A DNA stretch of 64,000 bases from Mycobacterium sp. 852013-51886_SCH5428379 (GTDB lineage: Bacteria; Actinomycetota; Actinomycetes; Mycobacteriales; Mycobacteriaceae), in the NCBI RefSeq assembly GCF_001665575.1, contig NZ_LZSU01000036.1, positions 124,001-188,000 on the forward strand, written 5' to 3'. Shown one piece after another: positions 28,127 through 36,982 of this stretch. Position numbers and translations under genes: made by a program. Position 1 is the first letter of the stretch; each line of letters opens with the position of its first letter. The notes under the pieces were generated by a model. The model had not been told where the DNA came from. It saw only the letters and a program-made list of their open reading frames with translations, and did not search any database.

Positions 28127-29700
28127 TGCGCCACCTCCGGCACGGTCACGGTGATGACCGACCCGTAGGTGCGTTCGGCGGTGATCGTGCCGTGGTGACG
28201 CCGCACCACCTGGGCGATCAGGGCGAGGCCGAGCCCCTGGTGGGCCGTCGCGCCGCCGTGGTTCTTCGTCGAGTACCCGCGCTCCATGGCCTTCTCGAAC
28301 GTCACCGGGTCCATCCCCGGACCGCTGTCGGCCACACGGATCACCAGACAGTCCGTCTCCAGGGCGACGGTCACCTCGACCCACGGGTCGTCGCGGTCGC
28401 ACGCGTCCATGGCGTTGTCGACGAGGTTGCCCAGCACCGTCACCAATTCCTGCGCCGACAGTGCGTCGGTGTGCGACGGCAGCCGGGTGTCCTCGGTGAC
28501 GGTCAGCGCGATGCCCCGCTCGGCGGCCTGGGCCGTCTTGCCCAGCAGCAGCGCCACCAGCGCCGGTTCGGCCACCGCGCCCGACAGCCGGTCGACGAGT
28601 CGCTGCGAGAGCTCCAGATCATGCGTCGCGAACCGGACGGCCTCGTCGGGACGGCCCATCTCGACCATCGTCACCACCGTGTGCAGCTTGTTGGCCGATT
28701 CGTGCGCCTGGGCCCGCAGCGAGTCGGTCAGCACCTTGAGCGACGTGAGTTCGCCCAGCGCACTTTGTAATTCGGTGCGGTCTCGGATGGTCACCACCTC
28801 CGAATTCGAGCCCGCGACCCGTGACCGGTTGACCACCAACACCCGGTCCTCGGTGACATGCACCTCGTCGCGAACGCCCGGATCGGCAGACCGCAGGAAC
28901 TCAGGTAGATCGGCGGCGCCGACGGGGCCGGGCGGCAGGGCGAGCAGGCGGCGGGCCTCGTCGTTGACCAACGGCACCCGATCGCGGTCGAGCACGATCA
29001 GCCCCTCGGACACCGAGTGCAGGATCGCGTCGTGATGTTCGTACATCACCTGCAACTCGTCGGGCCGCAGCCCGTGGGTCTGCCGGAGCAGGCGCCGGCC
29101 GATCAGCCATATGCCCAGCGCCGAAATCGCCAGGGCGGCAACGATAACCACCGCGATGGTGGGCAGCTGCGCGCGCCAGCGCTGCGCGAGCGTCTGCTGG
29201 GTGATGCCTGCCGACACCAGCCCGACGATGCGCCCGGATACGTCGCGCACCGGCGCCACGGCGCGGATGGACGGACCTAGGGTGCCGGTGTAGACCTCGC
29301 TGAACGTCTCACCCCGCAGCGCCGGGGCGGTGGTGCCGAGATAGCGGCCGCCGATCTGGGCGGGGTCGGTGTGGGTGAAGCGAATCCCGTTGGGCGCCAT
29401 GATCGTGATGAACGCAATCCCCGTTTGCCCGCGCACGGCCTCGGTGACCGGTTGCAGGGCGTCGGTGGCCCGACCGGAGACGATGGCCTGTGCGGTGGAC
29501 GGCGAATCGGCGAGCGCGGTCGCGATGCCGATCACCTGCTGACGGGCCGCGTCGTCACCGTCGCGCCGGGCGTCGAGGATCGCGAGCACGCTGCCCGCGG
29601 CCACGATCACGACGATCACTGCGATCTGCAACATGATCGCCTGGGTCGCGAGTGGCCACGGCCGGCGAGTCGACGGGCTGCGATCGGGTCCCATGGGCAA
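28123..29700 (-). CDS. Sensor histidine kinase of the CitA/DcuS family
   Basis: A 525-residue membrane sensor of extracellular carboxylates (family role). It has TM1 at about 20-42, then an extracytoplasmic PAS/sCache domain with the family signature IRFTHTDPAQIGGRYLG and a VGLVSAGI ending, and TM2 at about 180-202. A cytoplasmic PAS follows (SEGLIVLDRD), then an HPK7-type phosphoacceptor LRAQAHESANKLHTV. The ATPase domain has NLVDNAMDA, DSGPGM and GLGLALI. TTG 29700 has AGGAG with 7-nt spacing and is taken as start; ATG 29694 is two codons on. It is divergent from dctA, 123 nt apart. Confidence 0.92.
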   Translation of the reverse strand: MPMGPDRSPSTRRPWPLATQAIMLQIAVIVVIVAAGSVLAILDARRDGDDAARQQVIGIATALADSPSTAQAIVSGRATDALQPVTEAVRGQTGIAFITIMAPNGIRFTHTDPAQIGGRYLGTTAPALRGETFSEVYTGTLGPSIRAVAPVRDVSGRIVGLVSAGITQQTLAQRWRAQLPTIAVVIVAALAISALGIWLIGRRLLRQTHGLRPDELQVMYEHHDAILHSVSEGLIVLDRDRVPLVNDEARRLLALPPGPVGAADLPEFLRSADPGVRDEVHVTEDRVLVVNRSRVAGSNSEVVTIRDRTELQSALGELTSLKVLTDSLRAQAHESANKLHTVVTMVEMGRPDEAVRFATHDLELSQRLVDRLSGAVAEPALVALLLGKTAQAAERGIALTVTEDTRLPSHTDALSAQELVTVLGNLVDNAMDACDRDDPWVEVTVALETDCLVIRVADSGPGMDPVTFEKAMERGYSTKNHGGATAHQGLGLALIAQVVRRHHGTITAERTYGSVITVTVPEVAQ

Positions 29701-29755
29701 TCAGGCGCTCCTGGCGTCCATGCTGATCCTTCCCACTGAACGAAATGCACTAAAG

Positions 29756-29771
29756 CGTGACCTGGCTCACG
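29756..29771. promoter_or_regulatory. CRP-like operator between the sensor kinase and dctA
   Basis: CGTGACCTGGCTCACG has perfect 5-base arms and a 6-nt spacer, fitting the mycobacterial CRP consensus. It lies 53 nt before the dctA start and 56 nt before the kinase start, so it could control both promoters by carbon state. Confidence 0.65.
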
Positions 29772-29823
29772 TCCTCGCCGAACCTACTTGCAGACCACAT
29801 TCGATGTCGACCGGAGGATTCCC

Positions 29824-31215
29824 GTGACCGTCACCCTCGACCGCCCCGACGTGCCCGACCCACCCGCGCGTCCGCGGCGCGACCGCACCCACTGGCTCTA
29901 CATCGCCGTCATCGTGGCGGTCGTCGCGGGTGTGGCGGTCGGCATCCTCGCCCCCGAGGTCGGTAAGAGCGTCGGCGTGCTCGGCACCATGTTCGTCGAC
30001 CTGATCAAGATGATGATCGCGCCGGTGATCTTCTGCACGATCGTGTTGGGCATCGGGTCGGTGCGCAAAGCCGCCACCGTCGGCAAGGTCGGCGGGCTGG
30101 CCTTCGTGTACTTCCTGGCGATGTCGACCTTCGCGTTGGCCATCGGACTGCTCGTCGGCAACATCCTGCACCCGGGCACCGGCATGAACCTGTCGGAGAG
30201 CGCCACGGGCAAGGGCGCCGAACTGGCCGAGAAAGCTCATGAGGCAGGCGGTCTCATGGACTTCGTGCAGGGCATCATCCCGGACACGATGCTCTCCTCG
30301 CTGACCGCCGGCAGCGTCCTGCAGGCGCTGTTCGTGGCGCTGCTCGTCGGGTTCGCACTGCAGGCCATGGGGCGCAGCGGTGAGCCGATCCTGCGGGGGA
30401 TCGAACACCTGCAGAAGCTGGTGTTCAAGGTGCTCGTCATGATCCTGTGGCTGGCGCCCATCGGCGCGTTCGGCGCCATCGCCAACGTCGTCGGCCAGAC
30501 CGGCTGGGCTGCGGTCACCCAACTGCTCGCCCTGATGCTCGGCTTCTATCTCACCTGCGTGGTCTTCGTCTTCGGAATTCTCGGCACCCTGATGCGGGTC
30601 GTCGCCGGTGTCTCGATCTTCAAACTGGTGCGCTACCTGGCCCGCGAGTACCTGCTCATCGTGTCCACCTCGTCGTCGGAGTCCGCGCTGCCCCGACTCA
30701 TCGCCAAGATGGAACACCTCGGCGTGGACCGCAGCACCGTCGGCGTGGTGGTGCCGACGGGCTACTCGTTCAACCTCGACGGCACCGCCATCTATCTGAC
30801 GATGGCATCGCTGTTCATCGCCGGCGCCCTCGGCGACCCGCTGTCGCTGACCGAACAGATCGGGCTGCTGGTGTTCATGATCGTCGCCTCCAAGGGTGCG
30901 GCCGGGGTGACCGGAGCGGGGCTGGCCACCCTGGCGGCCGGCCTGCAGAGCCACCGCCCGGATCTGCTCGACGGGGTCGGGCTGATCGTCGGCATCGACC
31001 GGTTCATGTCCGAAGCCCGTGCGCTGACCAACTTCTCGGGCAACGCCGTGGCGACCATCCTGGTCGGATCCTGGACTCGGACCATCGACAAGGAGCGGGT
31101 GGACGCGGTGCTGCGCGGCGATGATCCGTTCGACGAGCTGACCATGGTCGACGACCACACCCCGGATTCGCGCTCCGAGGCGCCGGCGCAGGCGAAAGTT
31201 CCTGCCCCAGCGTAG
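29824..31215 (+). CDS. dctA: C4-dicarboxylate/cation symporter DctA
   Basis: A 463-residue inner-membrane carrier importing succinate, fumarate or malate with protons or sodium. It shows the dicarboxylate/amino acid:cation symporter signatures: STSSSESALP (the serine-rich hairpin), VVVPTGYSFNLDGTAIY, and GIDRFMSEARALTNFSGNAVAT. The last includes the RALTNFSGN substrate-site sequence typical of DctA as opposed to GltP. Eight membrane helices plus two re-entrant loops are expected. GTG 29824 has GGAGG at ideal spacing. The divergent CitA/DcuS-type sensor-regulator pair supports a C4-dicarboxylate substrate. Confidence 0.94.
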   Translation: MTVTLDRPDVPDPPARPRRDRTHWLYIAVIVAVVAGVAVGILAPEVGKSVGVLGTMFVDLIKMMIAPVIFCTIVLGIGSVRKAATVGKVGGLAFVYFLAMSTFALAIGLLVGNILHPGTGMNLSESATGKGAELAEKAHEAGGLMDFVQGIIPDTMLSSLTAGSVLQALFVALLVGFALQAMGRSGEPILRGIEHLQKLVFKVLVMILWLAPIGAFGAIANVVGQTGWAAVTQLLALMLGFYLTCVVFVFGILGTLMRVVAGVSIFKLVRYLAREYLLIVSTSSSESALPRLIAKMEHLGVDRSTVGVVVPTGYSFNLDGTAIYLTMASLFIAGALGDPLSLTEQIGLLVFMIVASKGAAGVTGAGLATLAAGLQSHRPDLLDGVGLIVGIDRFMSEARALTNFSGNAVATILVGSWTRTIDKERVDAVLRGDDPFDELTMVDDHTPDSRSEAPAQAKVPAPA

Positions 31216-31229
31216 GTGCGCGCAGCGGG

Positions 31230-31264
31230 ACGGCCCGGCCGAGGAGAGCGGCCGGGTCGTTTCC
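31230..31264. terminator. Strong hairpin between dctA and the secreted protein gene
   Basis: A 12-bp stem (31230-31241 with 31249-31260, one mismatch) closes a 7-nt loop and is followed by a short T run. It lies between two convergent genes and may terminate both transcripts. Confidence 0.65.
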
Positions 31265-31272
31265 GTGTCAGA

Positions 31273-31587
31273 TCAGCTGCAGTTGACCGTCACCGACACC
31301 GACCGTGCGATGACCGGGAAGGTGAACTGGTTGAACTCTTCGGGCAGTCCCAACCGGTACATCGGCGACCATTGGTTGACGCCCTGCGAGTTGCGCACGT
31401 TGGTCACGACGCATTCACTCAGCGGCGCGCTACCGACGCGATCGATGTTGACGCTGTAGCCCTCGTTGCGCAGTTGGTTGATGACGTCCTGCGCCGATCG
31501 CTGATCGGCCGACGCCAACCCGGCCGGAGCGGCCAGCGCTGCCCCGAGTCCGCCGACCGCAGCGGCGATCTTCATACCCACGCCCAT
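31273..31587 (-). CDS. Small secreted protein with RVGSAPLSEC motif (second copy)
   Basis: A 104-residue exported protein: signal peptide to about residue 27 (AGLASADQ), helix VINQLRNEGYSVNI, motif DRVGSAPLSECVVTNV and a terminal VNCS. Two cysteines remain in the mature chain and probably pair. It is a paralogue of 19982-20323 (same motif order), but with a longer Trp/Tyr-containing insert before the last strand. GGAGG lies 7 nt before the ATG. The function is unknown; the upstream region holds a 10-bp inverted repeat that may be its operator. Confidence 0.8.
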   Translation of the reverse strand: MGVGMKIAAAVGGLGAALAAPAGLASADQRSAQDVINQLRNEGYSVNIDRVGSAPLSECVVTNVRNSQGVNQWSPMYRLGLPEEFNQFTFPVIARSVSVTVNCS

Positions 31588-31602
31588 GACCGACCTCCAT
31601 GC

Positions 31603-31640
31603 TCCGTTTGCGATTCTCCTCCTTGATCAGCGCAAACGGA
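31603..31640. promoter_or_regulatory. 10-bp perfect inverted repeat upstream of the secreted protein
   Basis: TCCGTTTGCG (31603-31612) and CGCAAACGGA (31631-31640) are exact reverse complements separated by 18 nt. The element lies between the thiolase stop and the start of the secreted protein gene on the same strand. It could be a repressor site or form a hairpin ending the thiolase transcript. Confidence 0.55.
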
Positions 31641-31664
31641 AGAGGATTACTTCCCGGGCCGGTC

Positions 31665-32855
31665 TCAGCGCTGCGCGCGCTGGTACGCCGTGACAACCGC
31701 GGCGCCGCCCAACCCGATGTTGTGCTGCAGGGCGGCGGTGACGTTGTCGACCTGCCGCTTGTCGGCGGTGCCGCGCAGCTGCCACGTCAGCTCCGCGCAC
31801 TGCGCCAGACCGGTCGCCCCGAGGGGATGGCCCTTGGAGATCAGACCGCCCGACGGATTGACCACCCAGCGACCGCCGTAGGTGGTCTGCTCGTCGTCGA
31901 TCAGCTTGGGCGCCTCGCCCTCGCCGCACAGGCCCAGCGCCTCGTAGAGCAGCAACTCGTTGGCCGAAAAGCAGTCGTGCAGCTCGATCACCTGGAAGTC
32001 CTCCGGACCCAGTCCCGACTGCGTGTAGACCTGTTGCGCCGCTTGCACATTCATGTCGTAGCCGATGAGGTTGCGGGCGCTGCCGTCGAAGGTGCTCTCG
32101 AAATCGGTGGTCATCGCCTGACCGACGATCTCGACGGCCTGTTCGACCAGACCGTGGCGGTCGACGAACTCCTCACTGGCCAGGATCGCCGCACCCGAAC
32201 CGTCGGAGGTGGGGGAACACTGCAGCTTGGTCAGCGGATCGGAGATCATCCGGGCGCCCAGGATGTCGTCGAGGGTGTACTCCTCCTGGAACTGCGCGTA
32301 CGGGTTGTTCACCGAATGCTTGTGGTTCTTGTGGCCGATCTTGGCGAAATGTTCGGCGGTGGTGCCGTACTTCTTCATGTGCTCGCGACCCGCCGCGCCG
32401 AACATCCACGGCGCCACGGGGAACTGCATCTCGTCGATCTCGTTGAGCGCCAAGATGTGTCGCTTCATCGGGGATTCGCGGTCATCGGCCCCGCCGCCCA
32501 GCGAACCCGGCTGCATCTTCTCGAAACCCAGCGCGATGGTGCAGTCGGCCAACCCGCCGCGGATCGTCTGGGCGGCCAGGAACAACGCCGTCGACCCCGT
32601 CGAACAGTTGTTGTTGACGTTGACCACCGGGATACCCGTCATCCCGAGTTCGTAGAGCGCCCGGTTGCCCGACGTCGAGTCCCCGGTGCAGTAGCCGACG
32701 AAGCCCTGCTGCACCTCCGAGTAGTCGATGCCGGCGTCTTCGAGCGCCTTGGTGCCGGACTCCTTGGCCATCTGGGGGTAATCCCACCCCTCGCGGCGAC
32801 CGGGCTTCTCGAACTTGGTCATCCCGACCCCGACGACGAATACCTTCTTCGGCAT
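31665..32855 (-). CDS. SCP-x-type thiolase / lipid-transfer protein (Ltp family)
   Basis: A 396-residue thiolase-fold enzyme of the lipid-transfer group, acting on CoA thioesters of branched or steroid side chains. The nucleophilic Cys84 lies in [26 protein letters not shown] and the final [17 protein letters not shown] supply the catalytic His residues. The second thiolase cysteine at the C-terminus (CxG) is absent, as in SCP-x/Ltp proteins, favouring thiolysis or retro-aldol chemistry over condensation. ATG 32855 has AAGGGA upstream. A perfect KstR-type site lies between this gene and the divergent reductase gene, pointing to cholesterol-type catabolism. Confidence 0.9.
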   Translation of the reverse strand: MPKKVFVVGVGMTKFEKPGRREGWDYPQMAKESGTKALEDAGIDYSEVQQGFVGYCTGDSTSGNRALYELGMTGIPVVNVNNNCSTGSTALFLAAQTIRGGLADCTIALGFEKMQPGSLGGGADDRESPMKRHILALNEIDEMQFPVAPWMFGAAGREHMKKYGTTAEHFAKIGHKNHKHSVNNPYAQFQEEYTLDDILGARMISDPLTKLQCSPTSDGSGAAILASEEFVDRHGLVEQAVEIVGQAMTTDFESTFDGSARNLIGYDMNVQAAQQVYTQSGLGPEDFQVIELHDCFSANELLLYEALGLCGEGEAPKLIDDEQTTYGGRWVVNPSGGLISKGHPLGATGLAQCAELTWQLRGTADKRQVDNVTAALQHNIGLGGAAVVTAYQRAQR

Positions 32856-32899
32856 GGCTTGATCCCTTCGCATCCGGCGAGAAGTGGTGTAGACCACAA

Positions 32900-32913
32900 T
32901 AGAACGTGTTCCA
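32900..32913. promoter_or_regulatory. KstR-type operator TAGAACGTGTTCCA
   Basis: All eight fixed bases of the KstR consensus TnnAACnnGTTnnA are present. The site is 45 nt from the thiolase start and 23 nt from the divergent reductase start, so one repressor dimer pair could control both genes. KstR governs cholesterol and lipid catabolism in mycobacteria. Confidence 0.8.
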
Positions 32914-32935
32914 GTTTTGAGGCGAGGAGGGCGGC

Positions 32936-33991
32936 GTGGCGCTGCGGGTCGTGCAATGGGCAACCGGCGGAGTGGGCGTCGCCGCGATCAAGGGGGTGCT
33001 CGAACACCCGGACCTCGAACTGGTCGGGTGCTGGGTGCACTCGTCGGCCAAAGCGGGCCGCGACGTGGGTGAGCTCGTGGGGGTGAGTCCCATCGGCGTC
33101 GCCGCCACCGACGACGTCGACGCGATCCTGGCCCTGGACGCCGACGCGGTGATCTACGCCCCGTTGCTGCCGAACCCCGCCGAGGTGGCGGCGCTGCTGC
33201 GCTCCGGCAAGAACGTGGTCACCCCGGTCGGCTGGTTCTATCCCAGGGAGAAGGAAGCCGCGCCGCTGCGGGAGGCGGCCCTCGAAGGGGGCGCGACGCT
33301 GCACGGCACCGGTATCGCACCGGGCGGGATCAGCGAGAAGTTCCCGCTGCTGCTGTCGGTGATGGCCACCGGCGTCACCTTCGTCCGTGCCGAGGAGTAC
33401 TCGGATCTGCGCACCTACGACGCGCCCGACGTCGTCCGCCACGTGATGGGGTTCGGCGACACCCCGGACAAGGCGTTGAGCGGGCCGATGCAGAAACTGC
33501 TCGACGGTGGTTTCATCCAGGCGGTCCGGATGGTCGTCGACGCGGTCGGGTTCAACGCCGATCCGAAGATCCGGTCGTCGCAGGAGATCGCCGTCGCCAC
33601 CGCCCCGATCGATTCGCCGATCGGCGCGATCGAACCGGGGCAGGTCGCCGGACGGCGGTTCCACTGGGAGGCCGTGGTCGGCAACGAGGTCGTGGTGCGG
33701 GTGACGGTGAACTGGCTGATGGGTCAGGAGAACCTGGATCCGCCGTGGTCGTTCGGGCCCGCGGGCGAGCGCTACGAGATGGAGGTCCGGGGCAATCCCG
33801 ATTTCAACCTGGTGGTCAAAGGTTTTCAGCCCGACAGCGTCGAGGAGGGGCTGGAGAGCAACAACGGTGTGGTCGCGACGGCCGCGCACTGCGTCAACTC
33901 CGTGCCTGCGGTGTGCGCCGCGTCGCCGGGGATCGCCACCTACTTCGATCTCCCGATGTTCAGCGGAAAGGCCGCACCCCGGCTGCGGTAG
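32936..33991 (+). CDS. DapB-N-like NAD(P)-dependent reductase (Rv1059-like)
   Basis: A 351-residue protein with an N-terminal Rossmann domain like dihydrodipicolinate reductase: [18 protein letters not shown] and [19 protein letters not shown], then [18 protein letters not shown]. The rest matches a mycobacterial-type family often found near lipid-degradation genes. It is longer than true DapB (about 245) and lacks its active-site E(L/A)HHxxKxDxPSGT, so lysine synthesis is unlikely. The substrate is unknown. It is divergent from an Ltp-type thiolase across a KstR box, suggesting sterol or fatty acid catabolism. GAGGAGG precedes the GTG. Confidence 0.83.
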   Translation: MALRVVQWATGGVGVAAIKGVLEHPDLELVGCWVHSSAKAGRDVGELVGVSPIGVAATDDVDAILALDADAVIYAPLLPNPAEVAALLRSGKNVVTPVGWFYPREKEAAPLREAALEGGATLHGTGIAPGGISEKFPLLLSVMATGVTFVRAEEYSDLRTYDAPDVVRHVMGFGDTPDKALSGPMQKLLDGGFIQAVRMVVDAVGFNADPKIRSSQEIAVATAPIDSPIGAIEPGQVAGRRFHWEAVVGNEVVVRVTVNWLMGQENLDPPWSFGPAGERYEMEVRGNPDFNLVVKGFQPDSVEEGLESNNGVVATAAHCVNSVPAVCAASPGIATYFDLPMFSGKAAPRLR

Positions 33992-34021
33992 CCCGGCCGG
34001 CCGTCGGGCACACTGCGGCGT

Positions 34022-34873
34022 GTGACGAAGCGAGCACTGGTGCTGGCCGGCGGCGGCATCGCGGGTATCGCCTGGGAGACCGGCGTCCTGCGGGGCATCG
34101 CCGACGAATCCCCGGCTGCGGCCGAGGCGCTGCTGAACGCCGACGTGATCGTCGGGACCTCGGCGGGGTCGACGGTGGCCGGGCAACTCGGCAGCGGCCT
34201 GGGTATCGACGCGCTGTTCGACCGGCAGCTGGCCGTGGAGTCGGCCGAGATCGACTCGGGCGTCAGCATCGAGGCCATCTCGGAGCTGTTCATCACGGCG
34301 ATGTCCGCGCCGGACCTCGGTGTGGCGGAGAAACTGCAACGCATCGGCCAGATCGCCCTGACCACCCCGACCGTCACCGAAGAGGTGCGCCGCGCGGTGA
34401 TCGCCGCCCGTCTGCCGGTGCACGACTGGCCGCAGCGCGACCTGCGGATCACCGCGATCGACACCGCCACCGGCGAACTCGTGGTGTTCGACCGTTCCTC
34501 GGGGGTGTCGATCGTCGACGCGGTTGCCGCCAGCTGTGCGGTGCCCGGGGTGTGGCCGCCCGTCACGATCGGTGCGCGCCGACTGATGGACGGCGGCGTC
34601 GGCAGCACCGTCAACATGGCGGTGGCCGCCGACTGCGACGCCGTGGTCGCGCTGGTGCCGTCGGGCCGGAACTCGCCGTCTCCCTTCGGCAGTGGCGCCG
34701 TCGCCGAGGTCGACACGTTCCCCGCGCCGACGCTGGGCATCTTCGCCGACGACGAGGCGCTGGCCGCGTTCGGAACCAACCCACTCGATCCGGCGTGCCG
34801 GGTGCCGTCGGCGACCGCCGGGCGCGCACAGGGCCGCAGGGTGGCCGCGGAGGTGGCGAGCTTCCTGGGCTGA
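34022..34873 (+). CDS. Patatin-like phospholipase (Rv1062-like)
   Basis: A 283-residue patatin-fold acyl hydrolase. The oxyanion glycines are in LVLAGGGIAGIAWETG, the nucleophile serine in VGTSAGSTVAG, and the catalytic Asp in RRLMDGGVGSTVN. Together these form the Ser-Asp dyad that cleaves phospholipid or neutral acyl esters. No signal peptide is present. It begins with GTG 31 nt after the reductase and converges tail-to-tail with a second patatin gene, the two stops being directly adjacent (34873/34874). Confidence 0.88.
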   Translation: MTKRALVLAGGGIAGIAWETGVLRGIADESPAAAEALLNADVIVGTSAGSTVAGQLGSGLGIDALFDRQLAVESAEIDSGVSIEAISELFITAMSAPDLGVAEKLQRIGQIALTTPTVTEEVRRAVIAARLPVHDWPQRDLRITAIDTATGELVVFDRSSGVSIVDAVAASCAVPGVWPPVTIGARRLMDGGVGSTVNMAVAADCDAVVALVPSGRNSPSPFGSGAVAEVDTFPAPTLGIFADDEALAAFGTNPLDPACRVPSATAGRAQGRRVAAEVASFLG

Positions 34874-35839
34874 TCAGGAACCCAGCGCGACGGGTTGCTC
34901 GAAGTCGTCGAGTGCGCGGGTGGCCAGCTGCCTACCCACCTCGATGACCTCGGCCGCGCGATGGAAGTCCAGGCTTCGGCACACCGACCGCGGGACCTCG
35001 ATCAGCAGATCCGGCGGGTAGGCCGCGAGCGTGTGACGGGCCAGGGCCGCCTGGGCGATGTCGATGGTGCGGTTCATCACCTCGAAGCTGCCGAGTTTCG
35101 GTATGGCGGATTCGAGGACCTCCTCGCCGTCCTCGTCGTCGACTGCGGTGCCCAGTCGCCCCAGCACTGCCCGCGCCGACTTGGTGTCCAGGAGCGCAGA
35201 AGTGCTGCGCAGCAATCGGTTCAGCCATTCGGCGGTGGCGGCGCTCTCGTCGTCATGGGACTCGTCCTGCGGTTCGGCGCGACCGCCGGACTCGCTGCCG
35301 CCGAGGCTGACGGCGAGGGTCAGATCGGCGTTCACCGCCGAGACCGGGGCCATCGGCAGTGGATCGAGGATGCCGCCATCGGCCAGCAACCGGCCATCCA
35401 GCACGTGCGGCGAGATGACGCCCGGGATGGCGATCGACGCGCGGATGGCCGCGTCCACCGGACCGTGTTGCAGCCATACGGATTTGCCCGCGATCAGATC
35501 CGTGGTGACCGCGGTGTAGGGGATCGGCAGATCCTCGATGCTGACCTCGCCGAGGATGTCGCGGACCGCGTCGAGGATCTTGCCGGCGCGCAGCACCCCG
35601 GCGGCGGTGATCGACGGGTCGAGCAGGCGCAGCACCGCCCGTTGCGTCAGCGACCGCGCCCACTCCGCGTACTCGTCGAGCTTGTCGGCCGCTTGTAACC
35701 CGCCGACGAGCGCGCCCATCGACGAGCCGGAGATACCGGCGATCTCGTAGCCGCGTGTCCGGAGCACGTCGATGACCCCGATGTGCGCATAACCACGGGC
35801 GCCACCGCTGCCGAGCACCAGGGCGACGCGCTTGCTCAT
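34874..35839 (-). CDS. Patatin-like phospholipase, RssA type (Rv1063c-like)
   Basis: A 321-residue patatin-like protein. It begins SKRVALVLGSGGARGYAHIGVIDVL, has the nucleophile in GISGSSMGALVGG and the catalytic Asp in LLADGGILDPLP. These are the hallmarks of bacterial RssA/YchK-type patatins. An acidic insert (about 200-222, rich in Glu, Asp, Ser) precedes a helical C-terminal region. The ATG at 35839 gives the canonical start immediately before the first beta strand; an upstream in-frame start at 35857 lacks a ribosome site. It forms a tail-to-tail pair with the preceding patatin gene, though the two are only distantly alike. Confidence 0.88.
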   Translation of the reverse strand: MSKRVALVLGSGGARGYAHIGVIDVLRTRGYEIAGISGSSMGALVGGLQAADKLDEYAEWARSLTQRAVLRLLDPSITAAGVLRAGKILDAVRDILGEVSIEDLPIPYTAVTTDLIAGKSVWLQHGPVDAAIRASIAIPGVISPHVLDGRLLADGGILDPLPMAPVSAVNADLTLAVSLGGSESGGRAEPQDESHDDESAATAEWLNRLLRSTSALLDTKSARAVLGRLGTAVDDEDGEEVLESAIPKLGSFEVMNRTIDIAQAALARHTLAAYPPDLLIEVPRSVCRSLDFHRAAEVIEVGRQLATRALDDFEQPVALGS

Positions 35840-35887
35840 GGCGTTATTGTGCGCCATTCCGCGCAGCGTGAATCAAACCCGCGAGGT

Positions 35888-36331
35888 TCAGCCGCACAGC
35901 TCCGCGGCGGCCGCCTCGACCGCCACGATGACCGCGGACTGGCGGCCGGGCGCCAGCTTCGACCATGGGCTGCCGAACGTGGCCGGACCCGCCGACTCCG
36001 TCGCCTGCAGCTCCGCCAGGTACGACTCGACCTTGGCCGTCTGATCTCCGGGTTTCCCGGTCATCCACTGCCTTGCGGCGTTGCAGGCCTGGAAGTACTC
36101 GTCCTCGGTGGATTCGGCGGGGGCGCCGACGGCCGTCGTCACCCCGCCCGGCGACACCTCGACTCGGCCCGGCGCGGCGGACCGGGTCTCCTCCTGGGAC
36201 GTCTCCGGAGTGGCGGCCTGCGACGAGGACGGCTCGGCGGCCTCCTCGGAACCGGAGCTGCAACCGGACAGAGCCAGGCCGCCGGCGAGCGCTGCGGTGA
36301 CGAGGGTGAGGCCGATGTGGTGCCTGCGCAT
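35888..36331 (-). CDS. lpqV: Lipoprotein LpqV
   Basis: A 147-residue lipoprotein. The signal peptide ends with the lipobox LSGC (Cys24). After a Ser/Glu/Ala-rich linker the conserved core is VSPGGVTTAVGAPAESTEDE, then YFQACNAARQWM, and the chain ends AAAAELCG. The two core cysteines probably pair. This matches LpqV of M. tuberculosis (Rv1064c) in sequence pattern and location. Its function is unknown; it is anchored outside the plasma membrane. Confidence 0.88.
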   Translation of the reverse strand: MRRHHIGLTLVTAALAGGLALSGCSSGSEEAAEPSSSQAATPETSQEETRSAAPGRVEVSPGGVTTAVGAPAESTEDEYFQACNAARQWMTGKPGDQTAKVESYLAELQATESAGPATFGSPWSKLAPGRQSAVIVAVEAAAAELCG

Positions 36332-36456
36332 GCCGCCAATCTATGCAACACTGGCGGCCATGACGGAGCGGACCGTGGTTGCGGAGTGTTGTCGGGCCTG
36401 ACGCCCACCCCTCTTGACCTGTTCGTCCCATCCTCGTTCCCTCCCGGAGTTCCGTG

Positions 36457-36981
36457 ATGACTCTCGCCCTGCCTCCTGCCGTGTCCGCACCCACCCGTCT
36501 GCGCCTGCCCGATCTGCTCTTCGAGACCGACCGCAGCGCCGACGACGTGCTCAGCGGCCGCTACGACCATCTGCTGCCACCCGCTGGCATCCCCCGCGAC
36601 GACCGCTGGTACACCCGGTTGCGGGGCGACGACGAACTCGACGTGTGGCTGATCAGCTGGGTGCCCGAGAAGTCGACCGAACTGCACGACCACGGCGGCT
36701 CCCTCGGCGCGCTGACCGTGCTGTCCGGCGCGCTGGCCGAAACCCGTTGGGACGGCGAGGGGCTGCGCCGCCGGGTGCTGTCGGCGGGGGATCAGGCCGC
36801 GTTCCCGCTGGGCTGGGTGCACGACGTGGTGTGGGCGCCCGAGTCGATCACGGTGGCCGGTCCCACACTCAGCGTGCACGCCTACTCGCCACCGCTGACC
36901 GCGATGTCCTACTACGAGGTCGCTGCACCGGACCGGTTGCGGCGCAAGCGAACCGAACTGACCGACTCGCCGGAGGGATGA
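36457..36981 (+). CDS. Cysteine dioxygenase family protein
   Basis: A 174-residue cupin likely oxidising cysteine (or another thiol) to its sulfinic acid with non-heme iron. The iron-binding histidines appear in STELHDHGGSLGALTVLSG and in LSVHAYSPPLTAMSYYE, both typical of bacterial cysteine dioxygenases. GGAG lies 7 nt before ATG 36457, which immediately follows a GTG also in frame. The next gene, a rhodanese, starts 1 nt after the stop, so the pair forms a sulfur-handling operon. Substrate specificity (cysteine or 3-mercaptopropionate) is not decided by sequence. Confidence 0.87.
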   Translation: MTLALPPAVSAPTRLRLPDLLFETDRSADDVLSGRYDHLLPPAGIPRDDRWYTRLRGDDELDVWLISWVPEKSTELHDHGGSLGALTVLSGALAETRWDGEGLRRRVLSAGDQAAFPLGWVHDVVWAPESITVAGPTLSVHAYSPPLTAMSYYEVAAPDRLRRKRTELTDSPEG

Positions 36982-36982
36982 C

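Noticed and set aside
27428..28402. Longer response regulator starting within the kinase gene
   Set aside because: The receiver domain begins at the GTG 28126, which overlaps the kinase stop; the extra residues are an out-of-frame reading of the kinase ATPase domain.
32819..34423. 534-codon minus-strand open frame
   Set aside because: Antisense to the DapB-like reductase and patatin genes; no recognisable domain.
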